NCBI RefSeq assembly: GCF_000006565.2 | Contig: NC_031477.1 | Location: forward strand, 4,491,137 to 4,555,136 | Length of the DNA: 64,000 bases | Reading direction: 5' to 3' | Origin: Toxoplasma gondii ME49 | Taxonomy: Eukaryota > Apicomplexa > Conoidasida > Eucoccidiorida > Sarcocystidae | Shown: piece by piece, positions 25,985 to 36,804 of the stretch | Position numbering within the stretch: position 1 is the stretch's first letter | Layout: each line of letters opens with the position of its first letter | Translations under genes and position numbers: made by a program | The notes under the pieces: model-generated | What the model saw: only the letters and a program-made list of their open reading frames with translations | Databases searched by the model: none | What the model was told of the DNA's origin: nothing

Positions 25985-28900
25985 AGTCAGGAATCTATAT
26001 AGAGATACATGCGGCTGGTAGCACGAACTCTATCGATGACGGGACGACAATCCCTGTGAGCGTTGATTTCTTTTTCTAAGACGTAAGGACGTATCCGTTC
26101 TGTAGTTCCACTCCACCTGCAGGCACTTGCCTCATTGGGGGAGAAGGAAAGTAGATTTCTTTCCACGGCCAATCCGAGTTTATTCAACAGCGAAGTGTCG
26201 CGGTGGTGATAGCGAGCGAGGAATCTGGGCAGAAAGGAAGGAGACAGAAAATCACAGAAGCCTTAGCACCGCGGTAATTCTCGCCACTTCCTGCAAAACG
26301 CATGCATCGTTTTGTGGGTAATTCGCATTCCCAGAGCCGCCGAATGTTTCAAGCGTCTCTACGCCGCTTGGCTAGCAGTATCACCAGAGTCTGAGCAGAC
26401 AGGCAGAACTCTCGAGTCTATGGAACGGCGAGACAAACGTCTAAGCAGGTGACATTCGCTTCCTTCGTTTGCCTTTGCCACACACAACACGGTCTTCAAA
26501 CTCGAAGGTAAAGGAAAGTGTCTTTGAAAGCATGGCTTGGTCCTTTTTAGAGGAATATGTTATTGCATCCTTGACATCTTTTTCATTCTTAGTGAAAACT
26601 GTCAAGTACACGACGTAGAAAAAATCGGCTGAGAAAGGGATTTGAACGCGGACTGAACTGTCTCACGGCGTTCGGACCCAGTTCATGTGCCGCCGTAAAT
26701 GCCGACCAGACTGGTCCTTCAGCGGATTTTTCCCCTTCGACGCTCCGGGATCCTCGAGTGTCGCCGACAACGGGGCTTCCACGCTGGCAGGCTTTTCGAG
26801 GACGGCACATCGCACCTCGACTGCTCTCAACTCCCTTCTGACAGGGGATCATGTGCAGTGAATCGTGCCGGTCATCGATATACACAACCAGTTACAGACA
26901 GAAAGGGAGTTCGGGGAAGAAAGACGAGAGGATACCGTCAGAAAACGGACTGAAAGCAACTGAGTGCCACAGCGTTGTAGCCCGCCATCAGGCCCCGGAG
27001 GCGTTTCGCCACGCGAATCAAATTCTTCTACTTCACCGACGGTTGGCAGCACTCATGTTCGTCCCTCTGTCATTGGAGAAGCATATACGTTGTGTGCAGC
27101 TCCACAGGCGACACAGTCGGCGTTCGTCGCTTCCGTCCGCTTGACCCTTTGCTCTGGCATTCGGGACGGGCAACGCCCGACCGTCGCTGCCATGCCAATA
27201 ACTAGTTCAGTGGGTGTTCTGCACTTCGACCGATGCATGGTTCCTACGAAAGAGTGAAGACAGTGTGCTCCGGCCGAAGCGACAGCCAGTGGTGCTCGAG
27301 ATGATGCTTCATCGCCTGAGAGCAAGAAGCAGAGACAGGAAGGAGCGAGAGCTGAACGAGCGATCACCATCGGGTGGAATTCCTGAGCTGCGGAAGAGCC
27401 TTTCTGGCGCCCGCTGGGTGACCTTTCGCCGTGGCGCGCCCGGCATAAGCGCCAATGCCCAGAGATACAGGCGGCCCCGAAAGGAAATGTTTGATCGCCG
27501 GGGATATGCTCCCAAGGCGCGGCAGCGTGTCTGCACGGCGAACGGATATCATTACAGCGAGCGGTTCCACCGCGGTTGTGCATATGAGCAGAGACAGGCG
27601 TCCGTCATCGATATCCCAGTTCCTGCTTCGGACTACAATCTGCGTCACGACTGCTGCGAGGCCACGGAGAAGCCAGAGGAACGCAAAAGGGAGAATGGAC
27701 AAGCCAAGCGCAGCTCCGCCAGAGCTGTTTAGGGCCAAGCCCCGTAAGGAGAAACCGCCTTAGGAACTCAGCTCGAGATAAATCCGACGTACGCATTGCG
27801 CTCACTAGATACGAAGGCACGGCAAGCATCTCCCGGTTTCCTCAGACGGCAAAACATCACGCTTTAGGAGAAATGAAACGGCACTCCACTTTCTCGAAGC
27901 CGAGCGCCTTCCTGTCGCTGCTGTCACTACAGTATATCTTGCGTTTCCGGCTGCCTCATCAAGTTTTCCCTTGCCCGTGCCCTTTGCGTGGTCAAACCTA
28001 CCAGCCAGAAATGCACTGGAGGATTCTCTGTCTTGATGTGGAGAAGTGTGCGGCCCAAGTGAACGAGCGCGGAGAAAAACTGGTCGCTCTCCGAAATCGG
28101 CTTCGCCTCGTCTGCGCCGCGCCCCGGTCGCGCCTCGAAGGCAGCAGCGCCCAGCACGGTCTGAGACCACTGGGTCTGTCTGGAACCCTCAGCGAGAGGC
28201 GACACCCGCGAAACAGGAGATCCAAAAGCAAGCGAAGACGCAGAAGAAGTAGAGGAAGCAGAAAGAGAGGCAGCCGAAAGAGAGGAAGAGGAAGGAGAGG
28301 AAGGAGAGGAAGGAGAGGAAGAAGGTAGAGACGGGGAAGACGAAAGAAGGCCATGACCATAGGCCCGTCGCGAGCGGAGGACCTCAACGATAGGCGAAAG
28401 AGGAAGGCCCGGAGACGAACGAGATGCCTCAAGTGCTTCATCGACCCGGCTTGCCACAGCGACGTTCGTGTTCACAATATCCGCGCTGCGGTTGTAGAGG
28501 GCGCGGCAGAGGTGATCGAAGAACTGACTGGCGAAAGCGACGCAGGAACAAGAACAGAGAAGTTGGAGGACGAAGCATGCGACAGCAAATCGTGCATGGA
28601 AAGCGATGGAAACAAAGGGAAACAAACGGGGAAAGGGACGCGGCCGAACCATACAAAAAAACCGGGTCCCGTACCAACCCACTAACCATCTCGAGAAAGG
28701 ATGCTTTTCGTCATTTGCTGTCTGTGCCCAGGTCCTCTCGCTGAGGCATTCGGTCTCCCAGCCTCGTGAAGTAGCAAAGTCGAAGGCGAGGAAGGACGAG
28801 ATGCATAGGCACAAAACCTGGAAAGAAACACCTGCCTGCCTTGTGCCGCCCATCCCTGGCATTCGCACGATTTTGCGCTCCTCCACGCATGAAAAGAATG

Positions 28901-31656
28901 CCCGAACAGGTTAGGGCAAACGTCGCTGAGCGAGGTCGAGCAAGAGAGCGCGAGGCTGTGGAGCCTTTATGTCCCTCTATAAATGTTCCTGGTTGTTCTA
29001 CTAGTCAAGGTGAATTTGAATTGCTAATTGTAACGGTGCGGACTGATCCGTCCGCCGAAGCAAAAACAACTGGAAGAAGGACGAACCATGAGAAGTTTTA
29101 GGGATTCACAGTTTAGGACAAACAGTTACGTTCGATGCCCTTCTGTGTCCACATGGGTATAACTCGAGTCCAGTAAACAAAAGACACTGTGGTACCTATA
29201 ATACTAATTTGACTCCGGTTATGAGATACGAGCAACCTGCAGCCTCACCTATCTCGGACGCCCAGCTGGGCGAGCAGCTGTGCTGTGGCAGCGACCTCAG
29301 CGGGATGAAGAGAAGAAAATCCGCTAGTCAAGCGCGCGTACAGTCCCCAGTAGAACTCAGGGTACTTCAGATCGCCTGCGTCCACTCCCGCCTCGGCCTG
29401 GCGGAAAAGCACCAACAGAGTACGTAACGCGTAATGCAATACCGATATGTGCATTTCTCATAGCTACGCCCAGCGTGACATTTAAAGCATATCGACTAAT
29501 AACGCCACGGACAGGTCAAAGATCTACTGTAGGTAGAGTGGCACAACACAGCGGCCGAGGAGGCTCAAAGACTTGACGCCAAGCTCAGGGCGGTCCGACA
29601 CGCATAGGCGTACAGGCAGCAAGAAAGAAGAGAAATCAGAGGGAAACAACAGGACATTGCTTGCAGGACAAAAACAGAACCACGGGGGAACAGAGACAGC
29701 GAGAGAGTTAGAAATTCAACGAGACCGAGTGAGGCAGATAACGACGGAGGAAGACAAAGACAATTAGAGAGAGGCAGAGAAAAATGGAGAGTGACAGGCA
29801 TCGACAGTGAAGGTAGACGACGCATAGCAACCGCGCGACTGGGATGGAAAACGGCAGACAAGAGACGGTGAAGCTACAGAATTGCAGAGAGGAGAAACAG
29901 CGTTGACACGGTGAAGAGTCGATTCAGTGCCTGTATTTCACTGTGGTCTGTCGAGGAGACGGAGGGTCAGTGGCGATGCGTCTGTCTGTTCTTTTCCTGT
30001 GTCACTGTCACTTCAAAGACTTGTTGGCTCTCTTGAAAAACCACCCACGACTTACAAAAAACCGAAGAAGCTTCAGGCAGTGAGAAACTGTCAGCTTCTT
30101 CCTTCCGTCCTTCATTCTCTCAATGTATTTGTTCAAGTGGCGGGTGGAGGGGCAGTATCTGAGTGGACGAGACACGACAGCAGGCACCAGGCGAACGGGG
30201 AGAGCAGAGATCAAGCGAAGAACGTCTTCACACAGGAAACATGCCGCATGCCACTGTCTTCAAAAGCAGACGGCATACCTCCTCTGTAGCGGAGACCAAG
30301 CGGCCAGTCTTTTCTCTGCAGCTTGGCTCCGCCACATTCAACCAACTTTGTGGTCGTATATCTCTATAATGTATCTATAACCAGATACTTGCATGTATCC
30401 ACCAGCCGCACATAATTCACTGAAGCAGAAGACGCGCGACGCCTCTAAAAAACATGTGTATTACGCGAAGGAAATAAACGGGGGACAACTCTGCCCTCCC
30501 TGCCCCTATCGCGCAGCAACCGAGACCCGTTTTCTCGCTTGTGTTTCTCTTCTTTCTGCAGTGTCTTCGTGGCAGCACACCGGAGGCGGCGGAGGGCATC
30601 CAGGAGCAAAACCAGGTTGTCTGGTAAGGCCTTCTTCTGCTCGCACTTCCAATAAAGTGCCTCTGAGAGTCCCTGAAGAACGACGGGGGCACAGAGGCCT
30701 GCCTGACTGAGAGCTAACACAGTCTGCTGAATCTGCTGGGCAGACAGCCGAGGAAGCGACTGAAGGAGTAGCAGAAGCAGCGGCTGCCAGGCCTCCCGTG
30801 TACGGACACCCGACCGCGCCAAGTCCGCCAGCATGCAGACCAAAACGTGACAAGAAAGCTTCGACAGACGGCGAGGCACAGGCCGATGAGAACCACCCGA
30901 AGACGGAGAAGATGTCAAAGGGGGAACCGGAGAATTTGCCGAAGGCGGAGAAGAGGCAGAGACCGAAGAAGAGGAGGAAACCGGAGAACGGCGAGTTGGA
31001 TGCAGCCCGTCAACGCTCGGGAGTGAGGCGGGCAGGCCGTCCGATTCGCAGTCTGCGTTCGGGAGCCTGCCCGCATCTTCTTCGACCTCGATCTCCACAT
31101 CGACCGAGGCGGCGGCGTCACCTACACAGCGAGACGAGGAGAGAAGGGAAGAGGCCGAAGCGTCCCCCACAGAGGCCGACGGACTGGGGTGAGACTTGGC
31201 GCGGTAGATGCGCTCGAAAATCGACAGGCATGCTGCATCCTCTTCGTCACTCGGAGGATAGGACAATGGAGGAGCGGGGGACGCCGGGGGCGGCACGGAA
31301 GCGACAGGTGGGTTGGCATCTCGTCTAGGTTGCTTGTGGTAGGCTCTCCGGAAAAACCGAGAGCAGTTGCGAAGTCGTAGTCCATCTGTGTCGCGTTTCT
31401 GTTCGACGGCTGACCGGACGTTAGAGAGGCTGGTGGTTGTTCCACGAGTTCGTCTCTCTACTCGAGAGACTCTCTGTAATTCCTGAGCAAACGTGGCTTT
31501 CGACAGAGAAAGTGGACGCGAGACAAGGGCAGAACCGTAGAGGCGGGTGGCGTGGCCTGCTGGCCTCCTCCACGAAGACGGCTTCATTCTATTTGGTGTT
31601 GTCGTGACGTACAGGGAATCGAATGCGGGCCGAAACATCTCCGTGCACGTCTTCAT
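17877..31656 (-). CDS. Very large FASTK/RAP-type helical-repeat protein, probably mitochondrial
   Basis: Exons, all on the minus strand: 31656-30581, 30158-30056, 29397-29249, 28527-28002, 24694-22326, 21612-21130, 20763-19277 and 18753-17877. Each pair is GT-AG and phase-consistent except 28002 to 24694. That gives roughly 2,360 residues, plus a candidate last exon at 16834-17213. The first ATG gives a basic, Ser/Arg-rich, acid-poor leader typical of mitochondrial import. Conserved-looking helix pairs include LSAQQIQQTVLALSQAGL, LHPAEVAATAQLLAQLG, YTRHFFELLRRAALRQGA, LYHRRLFLAACELRFQALP and IRELTQILNDLSRLRPLL, separated by long Ser/Pro/Glu-rich low-complexity inserts. These resemble FASTK/RAP (heptatricopeptide) proteins, which handle organellar RNA. 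I found no clear C-terminal RAP domain, so the function is inference. Confidence 0.55.
18815..18862. repeat. (TA)n followed by (GT)n microsatellite
   Basis: A 21-bp TA run is followed after GAAAT by a GT run with one interruption. It lies in the intron between 19276 and 18754 of the minus-strand helical-repeat gene. Confidence 0.95.
24695..28001. other. 3.3-kb intron or unresolved interval of the FASTK/RAP-like gene
   Basis: The upstream exon ends at 28002 in phase 0 (CTG|GTAGGT) but the next resolved exon begins at 24694 in phase 1. Either a small exon of length 3n+1 lies here or the weaker donor at 27997 (GTTTGA) is used. Open frames on both strands at 27053-27738 show no family similarity I can recognise. 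The interval also holds an AT microsatellite (25929-25981) and a short element with a Pol III B-box (26619-26707). Confidence 0.5.
25929..25981. repeat. (AT)n microsatellite
   Basis: Two AT tracts, 25929-25939 and an uninterrupted 34-bp run at 25947-25980, are separated by GGGCTAC. They lie in the long intron. Confidence 0.95.
28278..28330 (-). repeat. 9-bp tandem repeat coding for a Ser/Pro tract
   Basis: The plus strand reads GGAAGGAGA repeated about four times in a purine-rich block. On the coding strand this is a Ser/Pro-rich tract (SSPSSPSSPSSS) in exon 4 of the helical-repeat gene, a likely slippage-prone low-complexity insert. Confidence 0.8.
30056..30158 (-). CDS. Short cryptic exon 2 of the FASTK/RAP-like gene
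   Basis: Only 103 bp. The acceptor is TCTCGTCCACTCAG and the donor is GTAAGT. It takes phase 2 from exon 1 (donor at 30581) and returns phase 0 to exon 3, and the joined peptide reads smoothly as helical repeat (LLDALRRLR, then YCPSTRHLNKYIERMKDG..HCLKLLRFF, then AEAGVDAGDLKY). Without it, exon 1 and exon 3 do not share a phase. Confidence 0.7.
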
Positions 31657-34600
31657 CCGGGAACCGTGGCTTTTCCTGAGTAGCGAACGGAAAAGCAGAC
31701 GGCTCCAGAACGATCACCTGGCCTCCGCGCTGCGATCCCGAACAAACAGGCACGCTTGCAAGCGCCTTATCCCGGAGGTAGCCTGTCCGCGGGGCAAAGT
31801 AAGGAAGGCTGCTAAGTAGCCAGACAGGAAGGAAAAACTGAGCCGTAGAAGGAACCCGATAACATCTTCAGGCTGAGGACGCGTAAAAAGGGTATACTGG
31901 AAAGCGAAAAACAGGAAATGCACGTTCAGATACTTGTGAATCTACCGGGCAGAATCGGGCAAAAAGCAGACGACAAAAGGGCAGTCCCGCCGCGAACTCT
32001 CCGGACGAACCGAGAAGGTGCGAGATTGTCCGCTGTACAGCGGGCTCCGTTCCCCGAAGGACTCTGTTTATATCATTTCAGCCTAGAACTGCGTTTTTGC
32101 GCCCACGTAGTGCGCGAATCGTTCAAGACAGTGGACTGACAACGAAATAACTTCAGGCATATTTTCCTATGTGAACCGGGGCACTTCTTCGCTTCCATGT
32201 TTCCTTAAGGTAGCCGATGCGCTTCGAAGCCGTCCCCCGACAGAGCGTCGCAAATGACCTCACGGTTGTGTCGTACCACTCGTCAAGCCAAGAACGGCCC
32301 GTCAGTCCAGGTGTACGTACACGCCTGACCTTCACGAGGTGCCTCGATTTGGAAGTGCAAACACCGCCAATGGACGGCGATATCACGCTTACACAAGACT
32401 GTGAAAGGGGTCCTACCCTCCTTCTGCTGGAACAACTGAAAGCCACTATTTCGCGAAGTGGTATCAGACAACCACAGCCAAACAAACGAAGGCAGAAGGT
32501 GGCAACTTCCTTGAGTCTCTTGCGCGTGACAGTCGCGAGATGCACTGCGGCTATTCAAACGGGGAGAGCCCGAGGTGCCACTTGCAAAGCAGCTCATGCA
32601 GTTATCTTGGGCGACATCTTCATGTCTCCCCTTCTTCTGGACTCAAGAGGAAACTAGGAGCGACAGCGGTGCGCTGGCGTGGTTTGGACTCGTTAGTGTC
32701 GATCAATTCACTTCGACAAACAAAGATGCGCCGCGAATTCGGGGCTGATCTTGCCGCATGTGCATGCGCATGCATGCAGACGACTCCGTTCATCGTGTGT
32801 TGAGTCCCCAAGCATATGACTCGTCTGGACCTGCTTTCTCCTGGAGCGAAAGAGAGACAGCAACAGAGAAATGGATATATCGCTTAAGACGTCATCTGTC
32901 TCGTCTGCGAGGAGAACTGAGAACGGAACTCCAGTGATCCCGTGGCTAGAGTATCAAGAGGTACTACAACGGGACACCACAGCGCTCAAACGCACCCGCA
33001 AAGTGTGCGAATCGAAAGTGCAAAAGAGGATTGCCCTAAATCATACACCACGGCACTGTGTTGATATGCCCGAACCCTCACCTTCTCCTTCAGGATCAAC
33101 GCTTTCCATACTCATTTTCTGAGGCGTCGACGCTCACAGCCTAGCATTTGGCAATGTTTCTTTACAACGGTGACCTCAAAATCACAAATAAACTTCTGCC
33201 GAACGTCAACTACCATCAGGTTGTGAGCTTAATGTGTCCTCAACACTTCTTGCTAGAGATCACCACCGCTCTGCACGAAGATACATCGCCTATATCCCAA
33301 CCGCAAAGCCAGCGCCCTTCTTCATCTGCGCCTAGTCGACTGACGTGCTCCTTGTCGGTACAGCAGTTAGTGTCCGTGTTTTCGGATTGACTATCTGGTA
33401 TTGAATCTTTTGACCCCAGAGTTGATTCGATTGTTCAGTTTTGTCATCAAATCCGCCGAAGGTCAGACACACGTGAACGGTGATGAGTGAGTGAGGCAGG
33501 TGCCCAAGATGCACGGAAGTTCGAAACCGTCTCTCACCACATTCAGTAACTTGCTGCAAGCCGGCATGACCGCCTACTATGCAGACACGCTGTGCAAAAT
33601 GTACATCACGAATAAATACGGACAACCTTTGACGCTGTGACCGCGTGCGAGCAGTTGCGACAATTACGAAGTTGCAAGCACCGGGAAGGCATGCTCAGGC
33701 GAACGCCAGTGCCTTCCCAACACTCACGCACGTCCACCAATAGAGAAATGTAAAAGGAGTCATTCGGAATGACAGCAAAACATGGACGCAAGGAGAACGT
33801 TTTGCATGCTACGGGGGAAGCAGCACGACTGAACATCGGGAATGAGGCACGGTTGCGCCGCCGGTTGGGAACCGACAGAAGAAAAAGTGATTTACTACGA
33901 GCAAACACCGGAGGCACGCTGCAATGCAATCTTTCAAGCACTTATTTACAAGACGTGTGTAGTCCCATGCATGTGTCTTTGAAGAACTTGAAGCATCGAC
34001 TTCATTCACTGCGATAAACAGAAGGCAGCTGTGTCGTCGTGCCAGCTGCAAAGGCATGTTCACTGCTTTTCTGGGTTTCTCTCTTGCTTCGCGACTGAAA
34101 AAGTTTTTTTTTCGTGGCGGTCAACGACGGTTTCGTTCCACGTCTCTGTGTTTACGATCCACCGTCGAAACAGCCCTGTGCAGAGTTCCCCTACTTCTAA
34201 CAGGTCCTTCCCTGTGTTTTTACGTGCATTTCTCGGCTCTCACGTGTACACATTGGAAAAGCTCGATGTATCAGCAGGGCGCCTATCACAACACCCCAGT
34301 AGGGTCGTCTACGTTCCCGCCGTTCTCGACACATGACGTCTTTTTGATCGACTTCTCTACGCGAAAAACTGGCAGTAGGAACCCCAACTACGTCTCTGCT
34401 GTCATGCTCCTTTTCTTTTGACTGTTCGGCGCGACTGCACTCTCGCTAATCCACGTGCTGTTCGCTGAACATGCTTTTCAATTCATCGCAAAAGCAGCAT
34501 ACGCGCAGCGCTCCTTTATTTCCCTCTTTTCTCGTTGATTCCACTAATTTTCCTCTGCCTCTCTCGAGAGAGACGCCGGAAACTTCCATTCTTCTGTCTG

Positions 34601-34941
34601 CGATATTCACTTTCAACTCCCGTATTTGTCGGGTGCATGCAGCGTTCACTCCCCTGACGCAAAATCTCGTGTTCGACAATACCTTTCTATTCAAAAAAAT
34701 GCGGCAGTAACGGGTGACTAATGTTCAATTTCATTGCCAGTGTATTCGGCCTCTCCATTCACCGTTGAGACCTGGCCTTGAGGTGGCATATCCACCTCCC
34801 CGCCGGACTCTCTTCCACATTTCCTACATCCTCTCACTCCCTCTTGCTCTATTACCTTCTCGACGTGTACTGAGAGGCTCTCCGGGCGCCTTTCGTCCGC
34901 CGTGTCTATGTTCCACTGCGGCTCTTCCGCGATTCTCTCTA
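31657..34941. other. Intergenic region between the helical-repeat gene and the CDPK gene
   Basis: It should contain the promoter and 5' UTR of the helical-repeat gene (right of 31656) and the 3' UTR of the CDPK (left of 34942). The longest ORF, at 32217-32657, is not convincing as a gene. A GCATGC cluster at 32756-32779 is the only structured element I noticed. Confidence 0.5.
32756..32779. promoter_or_regulatory. Cluster of three overlapping YGCATGCR motifs
   Basis: TGCATGCG (32761-32768), CGCATGCA (32767-32774) and TGCATGCA (32771-32778) overlap in one tract. YGCATGCR is a known over-represented upstream motif in Toxoplasma, thought to be bound by AP2-type factors. The cluster lies 1.1 kb upstream of the helical-repeat gene's ATG. 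Function here is inference. Confidence 0.4.
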
Positions 34942-36757
34942 TCACATGAGGAGAAGGAATTCGTCGTACGTGATATACCCGTCTTTGTCTCGGTCGACAG
35001 CCTGAATTTGCTTCAACACCGCTCGGTAAAGCGACATGTTGTCAGGTGTCACGTGCTCGAGATCGGTGAGGAAGCATTCGTCCGCGCCTAGGCCTTCGGG
35101 TGCGCCTTCGCCTTCTCCTAACAGGTCTCTTTTCTGGTCAGGAGAGCCCGAGTCGTCTGACGCCTCCCTCAATGACTCGGGATGCATAAATCCGGAAGAG
35201 TTCCCCGACTGCGGAGACGAGTCAGACGAAGACATGATCCCGTGAGACAGACTCGAAGCGAAGCCCGGGGAAAGAGGAAACGAAGCAGAAAGAGACGAGG
35301 CAGGCTGAAGAGACAGAAGTCTCAGCAGGTCCCGGTAGCTCACCAAGCCGTCAAAACTACGATCAAAGTAACGAAAGGCTGCTCTGGAAAACACACAAAC
35401 ACAGCACGAGACAGAAACATGATTTGGCTCAAAATCAAGTAAAACAGGCCGTACGCATCTACAAAGCGGGAGAGACACAGACACAGATGGATAGATACAG
35501 ACATGGAGAAAAAATGCAAAAGAAACATAGAGATGCACTTGCGCAAGAGAGCTTGTATACAGTGATGTAGATCTCTGTTGCTGGTTGTATATCGTATGTG
35601 AGCGTGTGTGTTTTTTCGAGGTACCTGCCGAGCGATTCGCGTCCCGCAAGGTCAGCATCGGCAAGTGAGGCGGCGACGAACTCGACAAATTCGATGTTTC
35701 CGCTTCCGTCTGTGTCCATGCGTGCCACTACGTCGTGGATAGTCCAGCTGTCTGCCTCGCCCTCGCGCCTCAGTTTCTTGCTGTTTCCACTCGCCCCCCA
35801 TCCTCCGCGCTCTCCCTCTTTCTCCTGTCTCTGCACAGCTCCAGCATCGCCGTCACAAAGTTCCGCCTGGGCCCACTGTGGCCAGGAGAAGGACGAGAGA
35901 AAGGCGAGGAAGGGGGGAGGCTCGACGACAAGAAACGCGTGCAGGTTGAGCAAATAAGGCAAAATGTAGCCGACGGGAGGCCCTGCGCAGGAGCTCGTCA
36001 ACGCAGCCAGGTGGAGCAGAGACCGCAGACTCGGCGGCAAAGCCACATTCCCCAGTGGACACTCCGCGAGGCCCAAAAGGTCTTCTCTCCCCACATCGCC
36101 TCCGCGCCAGCCCTCTCTTCCTCCCCTTTCTTCTCCTTCGTTCGCGCCCTCGTCGTTCTCTGCACACCCTTCGTTCCACTCGCTCGCGTCCGCTGCTTCG
36201 AAGCTCGAGGGCGAAGCACTGCAGTGCTCTGCTCGTTTCGCGACGCTCGATGCGTCGCTCTCAAAGGCGTTTCTCAAAGGCGACGCAGCACGCATGTCAG
36301 GCGAGGCGGAGGAACGAGACAAGAGAGGCAAGAACTGGTGCACTTCCAGGGGAGCCTCCTCCTCTCCACACACTTTGACGAGGCAACTCTCGCACTCGGA
36401 TGTCACAAGTTCCCTCGCGACGTTCAAGCCCCAAACGATGTCGTCCGCTGAGAGAGATAAACTCGCAAACCGAAATGCGAACGTGATGAAGACACAGATG
36501 CAAGACAGCAACGAAATACGGCGTGTGAAACCAGTGTTAGACGGAACACAAGAAGCACACACCCATACACATGTGCGTATGTATGCGCGTTGTCAGTATA
36601 AAAAGACAGCTAGCATTACTGAATATATGCCACAAATAAGGTCAACACACAATGATACGCTCAATTACATCGTTATACCTATACATGCACATATATAGGC
36701 ATACATGTGCATCCACCTATAATCAACGACATAACTGTGTACCTGTCATCTTGTAAT

Positions 36758-36804
<47 letters not shown>

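Noticed and set aside
26619..26707. tRNA gene on the minus strand
   Set aside because: The B-box and T-run are right, but the T-stem does not pair, there is no A-box and no anticodon arm. Kept only as a low-interest ncRNA candidate.
27053..27738. Open frames on both strands as an antisense or nested gene
   Set aside because: No similarity I recognise. It could hide the missing exon of the helical-repeat gene, but no exon with good splice sites and the needed phase was identified.
32217..32657. 146-residue plus-strand ORF as a small gene
   Set aside because: Overlapped by a similar-length ORF on the other strand, no recognisable motif, no plausible splice partners.
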